The notes: generated by a model from the sequence alone, not told the origin. Shown: positions 35,550-44,680, numbered from the stretch's first letter. The stretch: DNA of 64,000 nt from Acidobacteriota bacterium (GCA_018268855.1 JAFDVR010000017.1:186001-250000); one strand, 5' to 3'. Numbers and translations are program-made.

Positions 35550-37691
35550 TCAGAGAGCGGGCGCTGCCGCAGGTGTGGTGGTGGTTGCGGGAGGCGCGGG
35601 CGGGATGCCGATAGACGCAGCAGGTGGAATGGTGTGATCGCGGCCCCACTGGCGCTGCACCGCACGCAGCTTATCGATGCGCTCGATCCACATCTGCACC
35701 GTCATGTCGTAACGCGCGATGTTGTTGTAGAGCCAGTACGGTTTATTGCTCTTGAGCCACGCCTGCGAGTAGAGATCGCGGGTAAAGGTGTAGCCGTCGC
35801 GGAGGTCTTGCAGCTTACCGTTGACGCCGTTGATGGCGCCGAGCGAGCGTGAGACTTCGGAGTGGTCCTTGCGATCTTTGCTTGATTGCAGGCGTTCTGC
35901 TGTGGCGTAGTAGGTCGCGATCTCGTCGGAGAGCATGTACTTGAAGGCGAGCAGATCCATGCGGCGCGCACCGAGTTCCATGGCGTCGAGTGCGTCCTGT
36001 TCGCGGAGGTTCGCGGTGTTGCGCGCCTGCGCGATGAGGATGAGAGCGCGTTCGGCGTGCATGCGGATGTCGTGCAGGTAGGGACGAAGATCATTTCCTT
36101 GGCGAACGCCGTCCGGGCTCCACGGGTCGTTCCAGAAGATAACGTTGGTCGCGTCGGCAATCTTGTAGTTGTCTTTAAGAATCTGGTGGACAGCCATCAA
36201 CTCCTTTTGCGCTTCATCGATCTTGCCGGTGAGGTCGCCGTGGAAGACGCGGCCGTAAGAGGCTTCGTAGGTGGGGATGTCAGACAGGCCGGGCTGCCAT
36301 GCGGCGGCGGCGCCGAAGAGGATGCCGTACCAGTCCATGTTGATGAGACCTTCGCCGTCATCGTTCCAGATGGTGTTCATCTGACCGGTGCACTTGTACT
36401 TTTGCCCATCGGCGGTGAAGCGTGCGATGTTCTGCAGCGCCATGTTGTTGTTGGGGTAGACGCGGTTCCAGTTATTCACGCCGGGCGAAACCCAGCACTC
36501 CATGCCTGCATCGGTGAACGGCTTAATCCAGCGGTCGAAGCCGTTGGGTTGCGGATTGTAGGTCCACGCGACTGCAATGGTGGAGTTCTTGAAGTCCTGC
36601 GGAAGCGCTTTGACGAGATCGGGATCGTGCATTGCGATGTCGCCCCAGAAGAGCAGCTTGCGATGGAGCGGCTTGAGCGCGGCGACGATCTGCTTCATGT
36701 AATCGAGATAGACAGCGCCGAGCCCGCGCGCATCCACATCGGCCTTTGTCTGCCCCTTGCCGAGTTCGAAGGTCTCGTCTGCGCCTACATGGAGATAGGG
36801 GCCAGGGTAGATATTGGCGAGTTCCTGGAACATCGACTTGGTAACTTCGATAGAGCCGGGCTGGCCGGGGGCGAGCACTTGGCCGTGCGGCGTTTCGGCG
36901 AGGTTGCTGTACTGCTCCCAATTGAGCATGTAATGGAGATGGCCGAAGGCTTCCTGCTCGGGGACGATGAGGATGTGGTACGGCTTGGCGTAGGCCACGA
37001 GTTCGCGCGCATCCGCAGCGGAGATGGAGCCGCCCTTCGGCGCGACAAGAGGCTGTGAGGCGTACTGCATGGTGTGCTCGAAGTAGGGCGAGTAGAGGTT
37101 TACCTTGTAGGCCGCGAGCGTGCGGATGAGCTTTTTCTGGAACTCAAGCGTGGGGACGGGGCCGCGCGAGAGATCGTCGTCGAGGCCGCGTGTCTTCATG
37201 GCCGGCCAGTCGCGGATGGTTGCCGGATGCAGGACTGCCGGTTTGTTGGTGGAGTCGATAAGCTGCTTGACTGTCTGCGCTCCGTAGAAGACACCGCTGG
37301 GCGATGCACCTACGACGGTGATGCCTTTGGAGTTGGGCACAAGAAGGTAGCCTTCCGCGTCCATCTCGGGCGCCCACGTAAGGTGCGCGGATTCAATGGC
37401 CTTCTTGCCGTCGGATGTGGAGGCGCGTAGCAACGTGATCTTCACATCTCCATCGTTGGAGACGGAGATGCCGCGTTGCGCCAGCGTTTCCTTTAGCTCA
37501 TTCGCCGCGAAGGTATCGTCTGCATCGCAATCTTTGCAGACGACTTCTACGCTGGAGATATTGAGTGGCGCGGCGAAGGTGGCTTCGCGCGGCTTGGGAA
37601 TGAGCGGCACGGAGTTGCCCTGTTGCGCGACGGCGGCAGAGCAGGCGAGCGAGGCGGCGAGCGGAAGTAGAAGAAGGCGTGACAAACTCAT
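35550..37691 (-). CDS. Secreted GH20 beta-N-acetylhexosaminidase
   Basis: 713 aa. A signal peptide (MSLSRLLLLPLAASLACSAAVA) is followed by a GH20 N-terminal beta domain (IPKPREATFAAPLNI) and a TIM-barrel catalytic domain. The catalytic Asp-Glu pair is seen in LHVGADETFE, with PSGVFYGAQTVKQL upstream. A C-terminal helical extension (about 560-680) and a Pro/Thr/Ala-rich tail end it. It removes terminal GlcNAc/GalNAc from chitin, glycans or muropeptides. Start ATG 37691 gives the signal peptide; the frame to 37811 is longer but lacks one. First gene of the nag operon, divergent from the porin gene over 51 nt. Confidence 0.92.
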   Translation of the reverse strand: MSLSRLLLLPLAASLACSAAVAQQGNSVPLIPKPREATFAAPLNISSVEVVCKDCDADDTFAANELKETLAQRGISVSNDGDVKITLLRASTSDGKKAIESAHLTWAPEMDAEGYLLVPNSKGITVVGASPSGVFYGAQTVKQLIDSTNKPAVLHPATIRDWPAMKTRGLDDDLSRGPVPTLEFQKKLIRTLAAYKVNLYSPYFEHTMQYASQPLVAPKGGSISAADARELVAYAKPYHILIVPEQEAFGHLHYMLNWEQYSNLAETPHGQVLAPGQPGSIEVTKSMFQELANIYPGPYLHVGADETFELGKGQTKADVDARGLGAVYLDYMKQIVAALKPLHRKLLFWGDIAMHDPDLVKALPQDFKNSTIAVAWTYNPQPNGFDRWIKPFTDAGMECWVSPGVNNWNRVYPNNNMALQNIARFTADGQKYKCTGQMNTIWNDDGEGLINMDWYGILFGAAAAWQPGLSDIPTYEASYGRVFHGDLTGKIDEAQKELMAVHQILKDNYKIADATNVIFWNDPWSPDGVRQGNDLRPYLHDIRMHAERALILIAQARNTANLREQDALDAMELGARRMDLLAFKYMLSDEIATYYATAERLQSSKDRKDHSEVSRSLGAINGVNGKLQDLRDGYTFTRDLYSQAWLKSNKPYWLYNNIARYDMTVQMWIERIDKLRAVQRQWGRDHTIPPAASIGIPPAPPATTTTPAAAPAL

Positions 37692-37742
37692 ATCCAACAA
37701 GGTAGCCGATACGCGGCCTCGGCGTCTCGTTACACTGTTGTG

Positions 37743-39446
37743 ATGAAAATCGGCCTTCTGGTTTGTGTCTTTATGGCAGGGGTGTGCTCCTGCGTTCCTA
37801 TGCATGCGCAAAATAGTGCAGATACGGACGTTCGCGCGGAGATCCAGGCGTTACGTACCGAGATGCGTCAGGAAATGGAAGCGTTGCGCAAAGAGATGCG
37901 CGAGAAGGACGCGGAGATTGAACGTCTGCGTGCCGAAGTGGAGGCGCATAGAGGCGGCACCACATCTGCTCCCGTGACTGTCGCGGTCGCTCCCAGGCGG
38001 AACGCCGAGATGACCACTGCCACGGAAGCGGCAACACACGCTGGGCCTCCAACGCCATCGGCAAAAGAAGAGCGTAAGCCAGTAGTGGCTGCGGCCAGCC
38101 TCAAGCCTGTGCAGGGACCGGATGCAATCCGCTATCGCGGCATCGAGATCCGCCCCACAGGGTTCTTTGCATTTGAGAGTGTCTTCCGGTCCAAATCGAT
38201 GAGCGCGGACATCAACACGCCATTTCTCAGCACACCCTATCCGGGCTCAGAACTGGCGCATGTGCGCGAGTTTTCTCCGAGCGCGAGGCAATCGCGTGTC
38301 GGCCTGCTGGCGAACGGACAGTTTGGCGGCGTGAAGTTGAGCGGGTATGTGGAGACGGATTTTCTCGGTGTGGGAGCAACGTCGAATAACAATCTGTCCA
38401 ACAGCTACGTGATGCGTATCCGCCAGGCCTTTGGGCAGGCGACGTGGAGGCGCGGCCTGACGCTGACCGCCGGGCAGACGTGGACCCTGCTGACAGAGAA
38501 TGCAGTCGGTACGGACGTCCGCACGGAGACAGCTCCGCAGAATATCGATCCTGCGCAGCATGTGGGCTTCAGTTGGTCGCGGCAGCCAGGCATCCGCGTG
38601 CAGCAGCGTATTGGGCTCCACGGCACGATTGCAGCATCGCTTGAACAGACGGAGACGCTTTACTCGGGAACGAATGCTCCGACAAACTTCTTCTTCGCGG
38701 CAAGTGGAAACGGCGGAGGTACCTACAATCCGGGCGCGATTTATTCCAACTCGTCCGCGCCGGACGTGATCACCAAGTTTGCTTACGATCGTGGACACAC
38801 GCATACAGAGGTCGGCGGCCTGATGCGCTTCTTTATGAACCGCTACTATCCCTCGGCAGGTGCAGGGCAGAATGATACGCATGTGGGCGGTGGCTTTTTT
38901 GTGAGCACCCATGTGCCTGTCTTCAGGAACTTCGACGTTGGAGCAAAAATGCTGATGGGATATGGCGTGAATCGCTACTCCGCTAGCGGTCTGCCGGATG
39001 TGACGGTAACACCGGATGGACGGTTGCAGCCGATTCGAGGAGCGCAAGGACTTTTGCGCGTCATGTACCACGCCACCCACAAACTCGACCTATTTGGCTA
39101 TGCGGGCGTGGAGTATGCCCAGCGCACGTACTCCGCCAATGGTGCGGGCACTCTGGTTGGATATGCTCCACCGACGATGAACAACACGGGATGCAACGTA
39201 GAACTTCCGCCGACGGGGAACTCGGGCGTTTCTTCCGGAGCGATTGCGAACTGCGTAGGCGCAACGCGAGCGGTACAGGCGGGAAGTATCGGATATCAAT
39301 ACCGCTTTTATGAAGGTCCGCACGGACGCCTGCAGACCAGCGTGGTGTACACACGGCTGACGCGTGATGGGTGGACTGGAATTGGCGGCGCTCCGCACGC
39401 GGGAAACAATATGGTGTTCACAAGCTTCCGCTATGTGCTACCGTAA
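37743..39446 (+). CDS. Outer-membrane porin-like beta-barrel protein
   Basis: 567 aa: signal peptide (first 23 residues), then an N-terminal coiled coil (about 30-70; EIQALRTEMRQEMEALRKEM), a low-complexity Thr/Ala linker, and a beta-barrel region from about 125 to the end (FRSKSMSAD..., VKLSGYVETDF, final aromatic-rich RYVLP-type strand). The coiled coil would cross the periplasm or bind peptidoglycan, as in S-layer-homology-less OmpA/porins. Start ATG 37743, or GTG 37740. It shares an intergenic region with the hexosaminidase and precedes uxaC; substrate unknown, possibly oligosaccharides. Confidence 0.72.
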   Translation: MKIGLLVCVFMAGVCSCVPMHAQNSADTDVRAEIQALRTEMRQEMEALRKEMREKDAEIERLRAEVEAHRGGTTSAPVTVAVAPRRNAEMTTATEAATHAGPPTPSAKEERKPVVAAASLKPVQGPDAIRYRGIEIRPTGFFAFESVFRSKSMSADINTPFLSTPYPGSELAHVREFSPSARQSRVGLLANGQFGGVKLSGYVETDFLGVGATSNNNLSNSYVMRIRQAFGQATWRRGLTLTAGQTWTLLTENAVGTDVRTETAPQNIDPAQHVGFSWSRQPGIRVQQRIGLHGTIAASLEQTETLYSGTNAPTNFFFAASGNGGGTYNPGAIYSNSSAPDVITKFAYDRGHTHTEVGGLMRFFMNRYYPSAGAGQNDTHVGGGFFVSTHVPVFRNFDVGAKMLMGYGVNRYSASGLPDVTVTPDGRLQPIRGAQGLLRVMYHATHKLDLFGYAGVEYAQRTYSANGAGTLVGYAPPTMNNTGCNVELPPTGNSGVSSGAIANCVGATRAVQAGSIGYQYRFYEGPHGRLQTSVVYTRLTRDGWTGIGGAPHAGNNMVFTSFRYVLP

Positions 39447-39450
39447 GCGG

Positions 39451-39489
39451 TAACTGGATTTTATTCAGTACACGGCTTAAATCCAGTTA
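39451..39489. promoter_or_regulatory. 11-bp perfect inverted repeat ahead of uxaC
   Basis: TAACTGGATTT (39451-39461) and AAATCCAGTTA (39479-39489), spaced 17 nt, centred 45 nt upstream of the uxaC start and just after the porin stop. No T-run follows, so a terminator is unlikely on the plus strand. Its form fits a two-site operator for a GntR/LacI-type regulator of uronate use, but no such regulator is encoded in the window. Confidence 0.55.
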
Positions 39490-39514
39490 GCATTGAGTAC
39501 AGCGAGGAAGTTTC

Positions 39515-40906
39515 ATGTCTCTTCACCCCGACCGGCTGTTTCCGTCTGACCCTGCAACGCGGGAGGCAGCCCGGCGGTTGTACGCTCTGGTGGAGAAATC
39601 GCCCATCGTGAGCCCGCACGGCCACTGTGATCCTGCATGGTTCGCTCAGAATGAGCCGTTTCCAAATCCTGCGGCCCTCTTCATTCAGCCGGACCACTAC
39701 ATCTTCCGCATGTTGTACTCGCAGGGGATTTCGCTGGAGTCCCTCGGCATTGGCGGTGCGCAGGCCGATCCGCGCGAGGTGTGGCGGAGTTTTGCGAAGC
39801 ACTACTATTTATTTCGCGGCACGCCGACGCGCATGTGGCTAGATTACTCCTTCGAGACGCTGTTCGGGTTGAATGAAGTTTTGAATGAGGCGAATGCGGA
39901 CGCCTTCTATGACCGCATTGAAGCGAAACTGAGGACACCGGAGTTTTTGCCGCGCGCGCTGTTTGATGCAATGGGCATTGAGGTGTTGGCGACGACAGAT
40001 GCGGCTACCGACTCGCTGGAGCATCACAGGACGATCCGCGAATCTGGCTGGAAGGGAAGAGTGATTCCTACGTTCCGGCCTGATTCAGTGATCGATGTGG
40101 AGTTCGCTGGATTCCGCGAGAACATCGACAAATTGGGCGCGATTACGGACGAAGATGTGAGCAAGTGGGCCGGATATCTTGCAGCCTTACGCAAGCGGCG
40201 CACGTTCTTCAAACAGATGGGCGCCACCGCAACCGATCACGGACACTGCACGGCAGAGACTGCCGATCTGAGCAAAGCGGATGCTTCCGCTCTCTACGCG
40301 CGTGTATATGCAGGCAAGGCGAGCGAGGCGGATGGACGTCTGTTTGCCGCGCAGATGCTGACCGAGATGGCGGGCATGAGTGTGGAGGATGGGCTGGTGA
40401 TGCAGCTTCATCCCGGTTCGTTCCGCAATCACAACGCGCAGTTGTATGCGAAGTTTGGCCGCGACAAGGGTGCCGACATTCCTACGCAGACGGACTATGT
40501 GCGCGCACTGCGTCCGCTGCTGTCGAAGTATGGCAATGAGCCTGGCTTCACGTTGATCCTCTTCACGCTGGATGAGACGGCGTACTCGCGCGAACTAGCG
40601 CCACTGGCAGGGCACTATCCGTGTCTGCGGCTGGGACCGGCGTGGTGGTTCTACGATTCGCCCGAAGGCATGATGCGCTATCGCGAGCAGGTGACGGAGA
40701 CTGCCGGCTTCTACAACACAGTCGGTTTCAACGACGATACGCGTGCGTTCCTCTCCATTCCCGCGCGGCATGATGTTGCGCGGCGCGTGGATTCTGCTTA
40801 TTTGGGACGGCTGGTTGCAGAGCATCGTCTGGAGATGCATGAGGCGGAAGAACTGATCCGGGATCTGACGACAGGTTTAGTTCGGAAGGCGTATAAACTC
40901 TCGTGA
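39515..40906 (+). CDS. uxaC: Glucuronate isomerase
   Basis: 463-aa uronate isomerase: D-glucuronate to D-fructuronate, D-galacturonate to D-tagaturonate. It has SPHGHCDPAWF with the His-x-His metal site, MLYSQGISLES, and the C-terminal NTVGFNDDTRAF motif, with family length about 460-470. RBS GAGGAAG precedes ATG 39515. The next gene overlaps by 4 nt (gluconokinase), followed by an SDR. The expected next steps (fructuronate reductase, mannonate dehydratase) are not recognised in the window; the SDR at 41424 might serve as reductase. Confidence 0.93.
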   Translation: MSLHPDRLFPSDPATREAARRLYALVEKSPIVSPHGHCDPAWFAQNEPFPNPAALFIQPDHYIFRMLYSQGISLESLGIGGAQADPREVWRSFAKHYYLFRGTPTRMWLDYSFETLFGLNEVLNEANADAFYDRIEAKLRTPEFLPRALFDAMGIEVLATTDAATDSLEHHRTIRESGWKGRVIPTFRPDSVIDVEFAGFRENIDKLGAITDEDVSKWAGYLAALRKRRTFFKQMGATATDHGHCTAETADLSKADASALYARVYAGKASEADGRLFAAQMLTEMAGMSVEDGLVMQLHPGSFRNHNAQLYAKFGRDKGADIPTQTDYVRALRPLLSKYGNEPGFTLILFTLDETAYSRELAPLAGHYPCLRLGPAWWFYDSPEGMMRYREQVTETAGFYNTVGFNDDTRAFLSIPARHDVARRVDSAYLGRLVAEHRLEMHEAEELIRDLTTGLVRKAYKLS

Positions 40907-41424
40907 GCGAAAACGCACTGATCGTCGTGTTGATGGGCGTGAGCGGGTCAGGAAAAACGACCATCGGTAAGCTGCTGGCCGAGCGCGAAGGAGCCATCTT
41001 TGCCGATGGCGACGACTACCATCCCATCGCAAACAAGGAAAAGATGCATGCCGGTCATCCGCTGAATGATGACGACCGCCAGCCGTGGCTGGAGCGGTTG
41101 AACGTTCTGCTGCGCGACTGGTATGAGCGCGGACAGAGCGGTGTGCTGGCGTGTTCGGCGTTGAAGGAGTCGTATCGCCAGACGCTCTCTGCTCATATGC
41201 CTGCGGGTTCGGTGCATTTTGTACTGCTGGAAGGTTCACGGGAGTTGATCGCGAAACGCATGCAGCGGCGCAATCATGAGTTTATGAATGCGAAGCTGCT
41301 CGACAGTCAGTTTGCAACGTTGGAGCAGCCGAAGGACGCAGTGCGCGTGCAGAATGACCGCTCACCCGATGAAGTGGTCGCAGAGATTTTTCAAAAGCTC
41401 GGGATCAAAGAAAAGAGGATGTAA
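40903..41424 (+). CDS. gntK: Gluconokinase
   Basis: 173-aa P-loop kinase, D-gluconate to 6-phosphogluconate. Walker A is G12-V-S-G-S-G-K18-T, with DGDDYHP and the DDRQPWLERL and ACSALKESYR motifs of GntK. GTG start at 40903 overlaps the uxaC stop by 4 nt; its stop shares a base with the next ATG. Operonic with uxaC and the SDR, so gluconate and glucuronate use are probably co-regulated. Confidence 0.92.
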   Translation: MSENALIVVLMGVSGSGKTTIGKLLAEREGAIFADGDDYHPIANKEKMHAGHPLNDDDRQPWLERLNVLLRDWYERGQSGVLACSALKESYRQTLSAHMPAGSVHFVLLEGSRELIAKRMQRRNHEFMNAKLLDSQFATLEQPKDAVRVQNDRSPDEVVAEIFQKLGIKEKRM

Positions 41425-42200
41425 TGGGTTCACCATTGTTCGATTTGAAGGGTAAAGTCGCAGTCGTTGTTGGGGGGACGTCGGGCATTGGCCTGGCGAT
41501 GGCACTTGGATTGGCCGATGCAGGCGCGGACGTGGTGGCAACCTCGCGTCGTGCGGAGCAGGTGGACGAGGCCGCAAAGCAGATCGAATCCCGAGGCGTG
41601 CGCACGTTGCGCGTAACGTCGGACGTGGCCGATCGCGCGTCGTTGCAGAAGGTGCTCGATGAGACGGTTGCGGCCTTCGGCAAGGTCGATATTCTGATCA
41701 ACTCCGCCGGTAAGATCAAGCGCGAACCTACGCTTACCGTGAGCGAAGAGACGTGGAACGACATCATGGACACGAACGTGACTGGAACGCTGCGCTCATG
41801 CCAGATATTTGGCAAGCACATGGTGGAGCGTGGATATGGCCGTATCATCAATATCTCTTCGCTGAATGCCTTCGTATCGCTGAAGGAAGTGACCGCCTAC
41901 GCCGCGAGCAAAGGCGCGGTGGGAGCGTTGACGCGTTCGCTGGCGGTGGAGTTTGCGCCGCTCGGCGTAACTGTGAATGCGATCGCTCCCGGTGTGTTTC
42001 GCACGGCGCTGAATGCAGAGCTGCTCGACAAGAGCGAGCGCGGCAAGGAGTTGCGCATGCGTACACCGATGCAGCGTTTTGGCAAGACGGAAGAGACCGT
42101 TGGCGCGGCGATCTATCTCGCTTCCGATGCGGCAAGTTTCACGACCGGCGAGACGATTGTGGTGGACGGCGGCTTCCTCGCCAGCGGCGTCAACCAGTAG
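41424..42200 (+). CDS. SDR oxidoreductase (gluconate/uronate-type)
   Basis: 258-aa classical SDR with GGTSGIG cofactor motif, catalytic Ser in NISSLNAF and YAASK (Y-x-x-x-K), and VVDGGFLASG at the end. It resembles gluconate 5-dehydrogenase and KduD-type enzymes. Starts on the base that ends gntK. Possible roles: gluconate oxidation or reduction of fructuronate/tagaturonate made by UxaC; sequence alone cannot decide. A terminator follows at 42270. Confidence 0.83.
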   Translation: MGSPLFDLKGKVAVVVGGTSGIGLAMALGLADAGADVVATSRRAEQVDEAAKQIESRGVRTLRVTSDVADRASLQKVLDETVAAFGKVDILINSAGKIKREPTLTVSEETWNDIMDTNVTGTLRSCQIFGKHMVERGYGRIINISSLNAFVSLKEVTAYAASKGAVGALTRSLAVEFAPLGVTVNAIAPGVFRTALNAELLDKSERGKELRMRTPMQRFGKTEETVGAAIYLASDAASFTTGETIVVDGGFLASGVNQ

Positions 42201-42269
42201 TCCTGCGCGGACGGCGGCAGACGCGCTTTGCGCGTGTTCTTTGCTTGTTCGGAATGTATGGCGATGAAT

Positions 42270-42296
42270 GGGATGCTTTGGCATCCCTTTCTTCTT
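42270..42296 (+). terminator. Intrinsic terminator after the uxaC-gntK-SDR operon
   Basis: Stem GGGATGC (42270-42276) with GCATCCC (42281-42287), TTTG loop, followed by TTTCTTCTT. It lies 70 nt past the SDR stop and just before the convergent larB stop at 42304. Confidence 0.75.
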
Positions 42297-42303
42297 GTGC
42301 GGA

Positions 42304-43062
42304 CTATGCCTGTTTTGCGGCGGCTCTTGCAATGAGCGTGGCTGTGTAGGCTGCGCCGAAGCCGTTGTCGATATTGACGACGACGATGTTGGGTGAGCAG
42401 GAGTTGAGCATGCCGAGCAGGGCGGCGGTCCCTCCGAACGATGCGCCATAACCGACGCTGGTGGGAACGGCGATGACGGGTGCGGCCACCATGCCTCCAA
42501 CGACCGACGGCAGAGCGCCTTCCATGCCGGCGCAGACGATGACGCAGTGTGCGCTGCGCAGGCTTTTGGTGTGCGCGAGGATGCGTTGTAGGCCTGCGAC
42601 GCCGACGTCGGTGATGCGGATGACTTCCGCGCCAAAGAGTTCTGCTGTGATCGAGGCTTCTTCTGCGACCGGCAGATCGCTTGTCCCCGCGCAGATGACG
42701 GCGATGCGGCCGCCGTGTTTCGTCACGTTTTGCGGGAGCGAGAGCGTGCGTCCGATGGTGTTGTAGATTGCCTGCGGGACCTGCTGATGGACTGCGGTTG
42801 CTGCTTCTTTGCTGGCGTGCGTAGCCAGAACACTCACGCCGCTCGCGGCAAGTCGCGCGAAGATTTCGGCTGTTTGCTCTGGCGTTTTGCCGCCTGCAAA
42901 GATGACTTCCGGCAAGCCGGTGCGCAGAGAGCGGTGATGATCGAGTGTTGCGGTTGCGGTCTGTTCAAAGGGCAGCAACGCGAGCGATTCGCAGGCGCTG
43001 TCTAGAGTGAGTTCGCCTTGCTGAACGCGCGCGAGGAGTCTGAGAAGGGAATTACGGTCCAT
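42304..43062 (-). CDS. larB: Nickel-pincer cofactor biosynthesis protein LarB
   Basis: 252 aa, carboxylase/hydrolase that turns nicotinic acid adenine dinucleotide into pyridinium-3,5-dicarboxylate mononucleotide, the first step to the nickel-pincer nucleotide. A PurE-like core shows GTSDLPVAEEA, CAGMEGALPSV and PTSVGYGASFGG, characteristic of LarB. The ATG overlaps the larE stop by one base. larA and larC are not in this window. The locus is inside a uronate/gluconate region (see findings). Confidence 0.9.
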   Translation of the reverse strand: MDRNSLLRLLARVQQGELTLDSACESLALLPFEQTATATLDHHRSLRTGLPEVIFAGGKTPEQTAEIFARLAASGVSVLATHASKEAATAVHQQVPQAIYNTIGRTLSLPQNVTKHGGRIAVICAGTSDLPVAEEASITAELFGAEVIRITDVGVAGLQRILAHTKSLRSAHCVIVCAGMEGALPSVVGGMVAAPVIAVPTSVGYGASFGGTAALLGMLNSCSPNIVVVNIDNGFGAAYTATLIARAAAKQA

Positions 43063-43910
43063 TAAATATTCTTTGCCGCTGTGATGGCTTCGGCGGGCAG
43101 CAGTTCATTCATCGAACCGGAGCGGTAGCCTTCGGCGTCAATGGTGACGAAGCGGAAGCCAGCCTTTTTGACTGCTTCGGAGATGCGCAGATGGTCAGCG
43201 AAGGCGCGCTGCAAATCCTGCTGCGCAAATTCGATGCGTGCGAGTTCGTTGTGTGCGCGGACGCGGAGTTGCCGGAAGCCGAGGGCGAAGAGCGCCTCTT
43301 CTGCTTGCTCGATCTGCGCGAGTGTTTCACGTGTGACCGGCTGACCGTACTGAATGCGCGATGAAAGACACGCGGAAGCAGGCTTATCCCAAAGCCGTAG
43401 ACCTGCGTGCTGGGCGAGGCGTCGGATGGACAGCTTGTCGAGTTGCGCGTCGGCAAGCGGTGCGAGCGCCTTGTGGTTTGCAGCCGCGCGTTGGCCGGGG
43501 CGGAAGTCCCTTGCATCGTCGAGATTGCGCCCGTAGGCGAGATAGCGAAAGCCTGTGCGCTCCAACTCGCGCTTCATTACTGTGAAGAGTTCGTCTTTGC
43601 AGTGGAAGCAGCGCGTTGCATCGTTGCGCACATAGTCGGCGCTTGCAAGTTCGTTGGTTTCCACGATGCGCAGTGGGATGTTGTGTTCGTTGGCGAAGGC
43701 GACAGCATCGGCAAGATGCGTGCGCGGGAGTGAAGCAGAATCTGCAAGCACGGCAAGCATACGCTCGCCGAGTGCCTGATGCGCGGCCCATGCAAGGTAT
43801 GCCGAATCGATGCCGCCGGAGTATGCGACGAGCAGACCTTCCAATGCGCGCAGATGGTCCAGCAGCACAGATTGCTTTGCGAGATCGCCGGACTGTAGAG
43901 GAGAAGACAC
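43062..43910 (-). CDS. larE: ATP-dependent sacrificial sulfur transferase LarE
   Basis: 282-aa PP-loop enzyme: AYSGGIDSAYLAW at the N terminus is the ATP-pyrophosphatase loop; TRCFHCKDELF and the sulfur-donor cysteine C181 in ASACLSSR are typical. It adds sulfur to the pyridinium mononucleotide in the nickel-pincer pathway. A single Cys in the ACLSSR motif points to the sacrificial type rather than the multi-cysteine [4Fe-4S] type, though C70s cysteines (CFHC) exist elsewhere. Overlaps kduD and larB by one base each. Confidence 0.9.
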   Translation of the reverse strand: MSSPLQSGDLAKQSVLLDHLRALEGLLVAYSGGIDSAYLAWAAHQALGERMLAVLADSASLPRTHLADAVAFANEHNIPLRIVETNELASADYVRNDATRCFHCKDELFTVMKRELERTGFRYLAYGRNLDDARDFRPGQRAAANHKALAPLADAQLDKLSIRRLAQHAGLRLWDKPASACLSSRIQYGQPVTRETLAQIEQAEEALFALGFRQLRVRAHNELARIEFAQQDLQRAFADHLRISEAVKKAGFRFVTIDAEGYRSGSMNELLPAEAITAAKNI

Positions 43911-44680
43911 TATCGGCCGAGCCAGCCTCCGTCCACGTTGAGCACAGCGCCGGTCACATAATCGCTTGCGGGCGATGCGAGAAACAGAGCAGCGCCGGCG
44001 AGGTCACGTGGCTGTCCCCAGCGTCCTGCGGGAATGCGTTCGAGGATTTGGCGATTGCGTGTCTCGTCGGCTTGTAGGGCTTCTGTGTTTGTCGTGGCGA
44101 AGTAGCCCGGAGCAATGGCGTTCACCTGAATGTTCTTAGGCGCCCACTCGTTCGCAAGCGCCTTGGTGAGTTGCGCCACGCCGCCTTTCGACGCCGCATA
44201 CGCAGGCACGCGGATGCCGCCCTGAAAAGAGAGCAGAGATGCAATGTTGATGATCTTGCCGGGCGCGTTGCGCTTCATCATGTCCAGCGCGGCGAGTTGC
44301 GAGAGTTGAAAAACGCTGGTGAGATTCACTTGCAATACAGTCTGCCAGTCTTCCAGCGGGAACTCTTCTGCCGGGTGGCGAATGATGGTGCCCGCGTTAT
44401 TGACCAGGATGTCGATGCTGCCGAAGGCGCTGAGCGTCTGAGCGATGAGGGACTGCGCTCCTTCGGTCGTGGACAGGTCTGCGGAAAATGCTGCTGCTTT
44501 AAAACCAGCAGCGTCGATTGCCGCGGCAGTGTCTTTGGCCGGACGGCGGTTGCCGTGGCAGGCAACGGAAGCGCCCGCTTCGGCGAGGGCCATGGCGATT
44601 GCAGCGCCCAATCCGCTGGCCGCGCCGGTCACCAGGGCGACCTTTCCCTTGAGGCTGAATGCATCGAAAATGTTTGCCAT
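43910..44680 (-). CDS. kduD: 2-dehydro-3-deoxy-D-gluconate 5-dehydrogenase (KduD-like SDR)
   Basis: 256-aa classical SDR; NAD loop TGAASGLG, catalytic Ser in INIASLLSF, YAASK, and VLNVDGGWLGR C terminus. Sequence pattern and length match KduD, which reduces 2,5-diketo-3-deoxygluconate from KduI to KDG. Start ATG 44680; the longer frame to 45001 overlaps the divergent cupin operon. It leads the minus-strand set kduD-larE-larB, and shares a promoter region of 130 nt with the cupin-GH105-kduI operon. Confidence 0.87.
   Translation of the reverse strand: MANIFDAFSLKGKVALVTGAASGLGAAIAMALAEAGASVACHGNRRPAKDTAAAIDAAGFKAAAFSADLSTTEGAQSLIAQTLSAFGSIDILVNNAGTIIRHPAEEFPLEDWQTVLQVNLTSVFQLSQLAALDMMKRNAPGKIINIASLLSFQGGIRVPAYAASKGGVAQLTKALANEWAPKNIQVNAIAPGYFATTNTEALQADETRNRQILERIPAGRWGQPRDLAGAALFLASPASDYVTGAVLNVDGGWLGR

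Noticed and set aside
35886..37058. 390-aa plus-strand open frame
   Set aside because: Antisense to the GH20 hexosaminidase, whose catalytic motifs and signal peptide are clear.
42214..42260. Possible degenerate third copy of the dispersed repeat
   Set aside because: It has a GC-rich hairpin and a TTCGGAATG segment resembling the repeat, but too few matching bases to be sure; left as uncertain.
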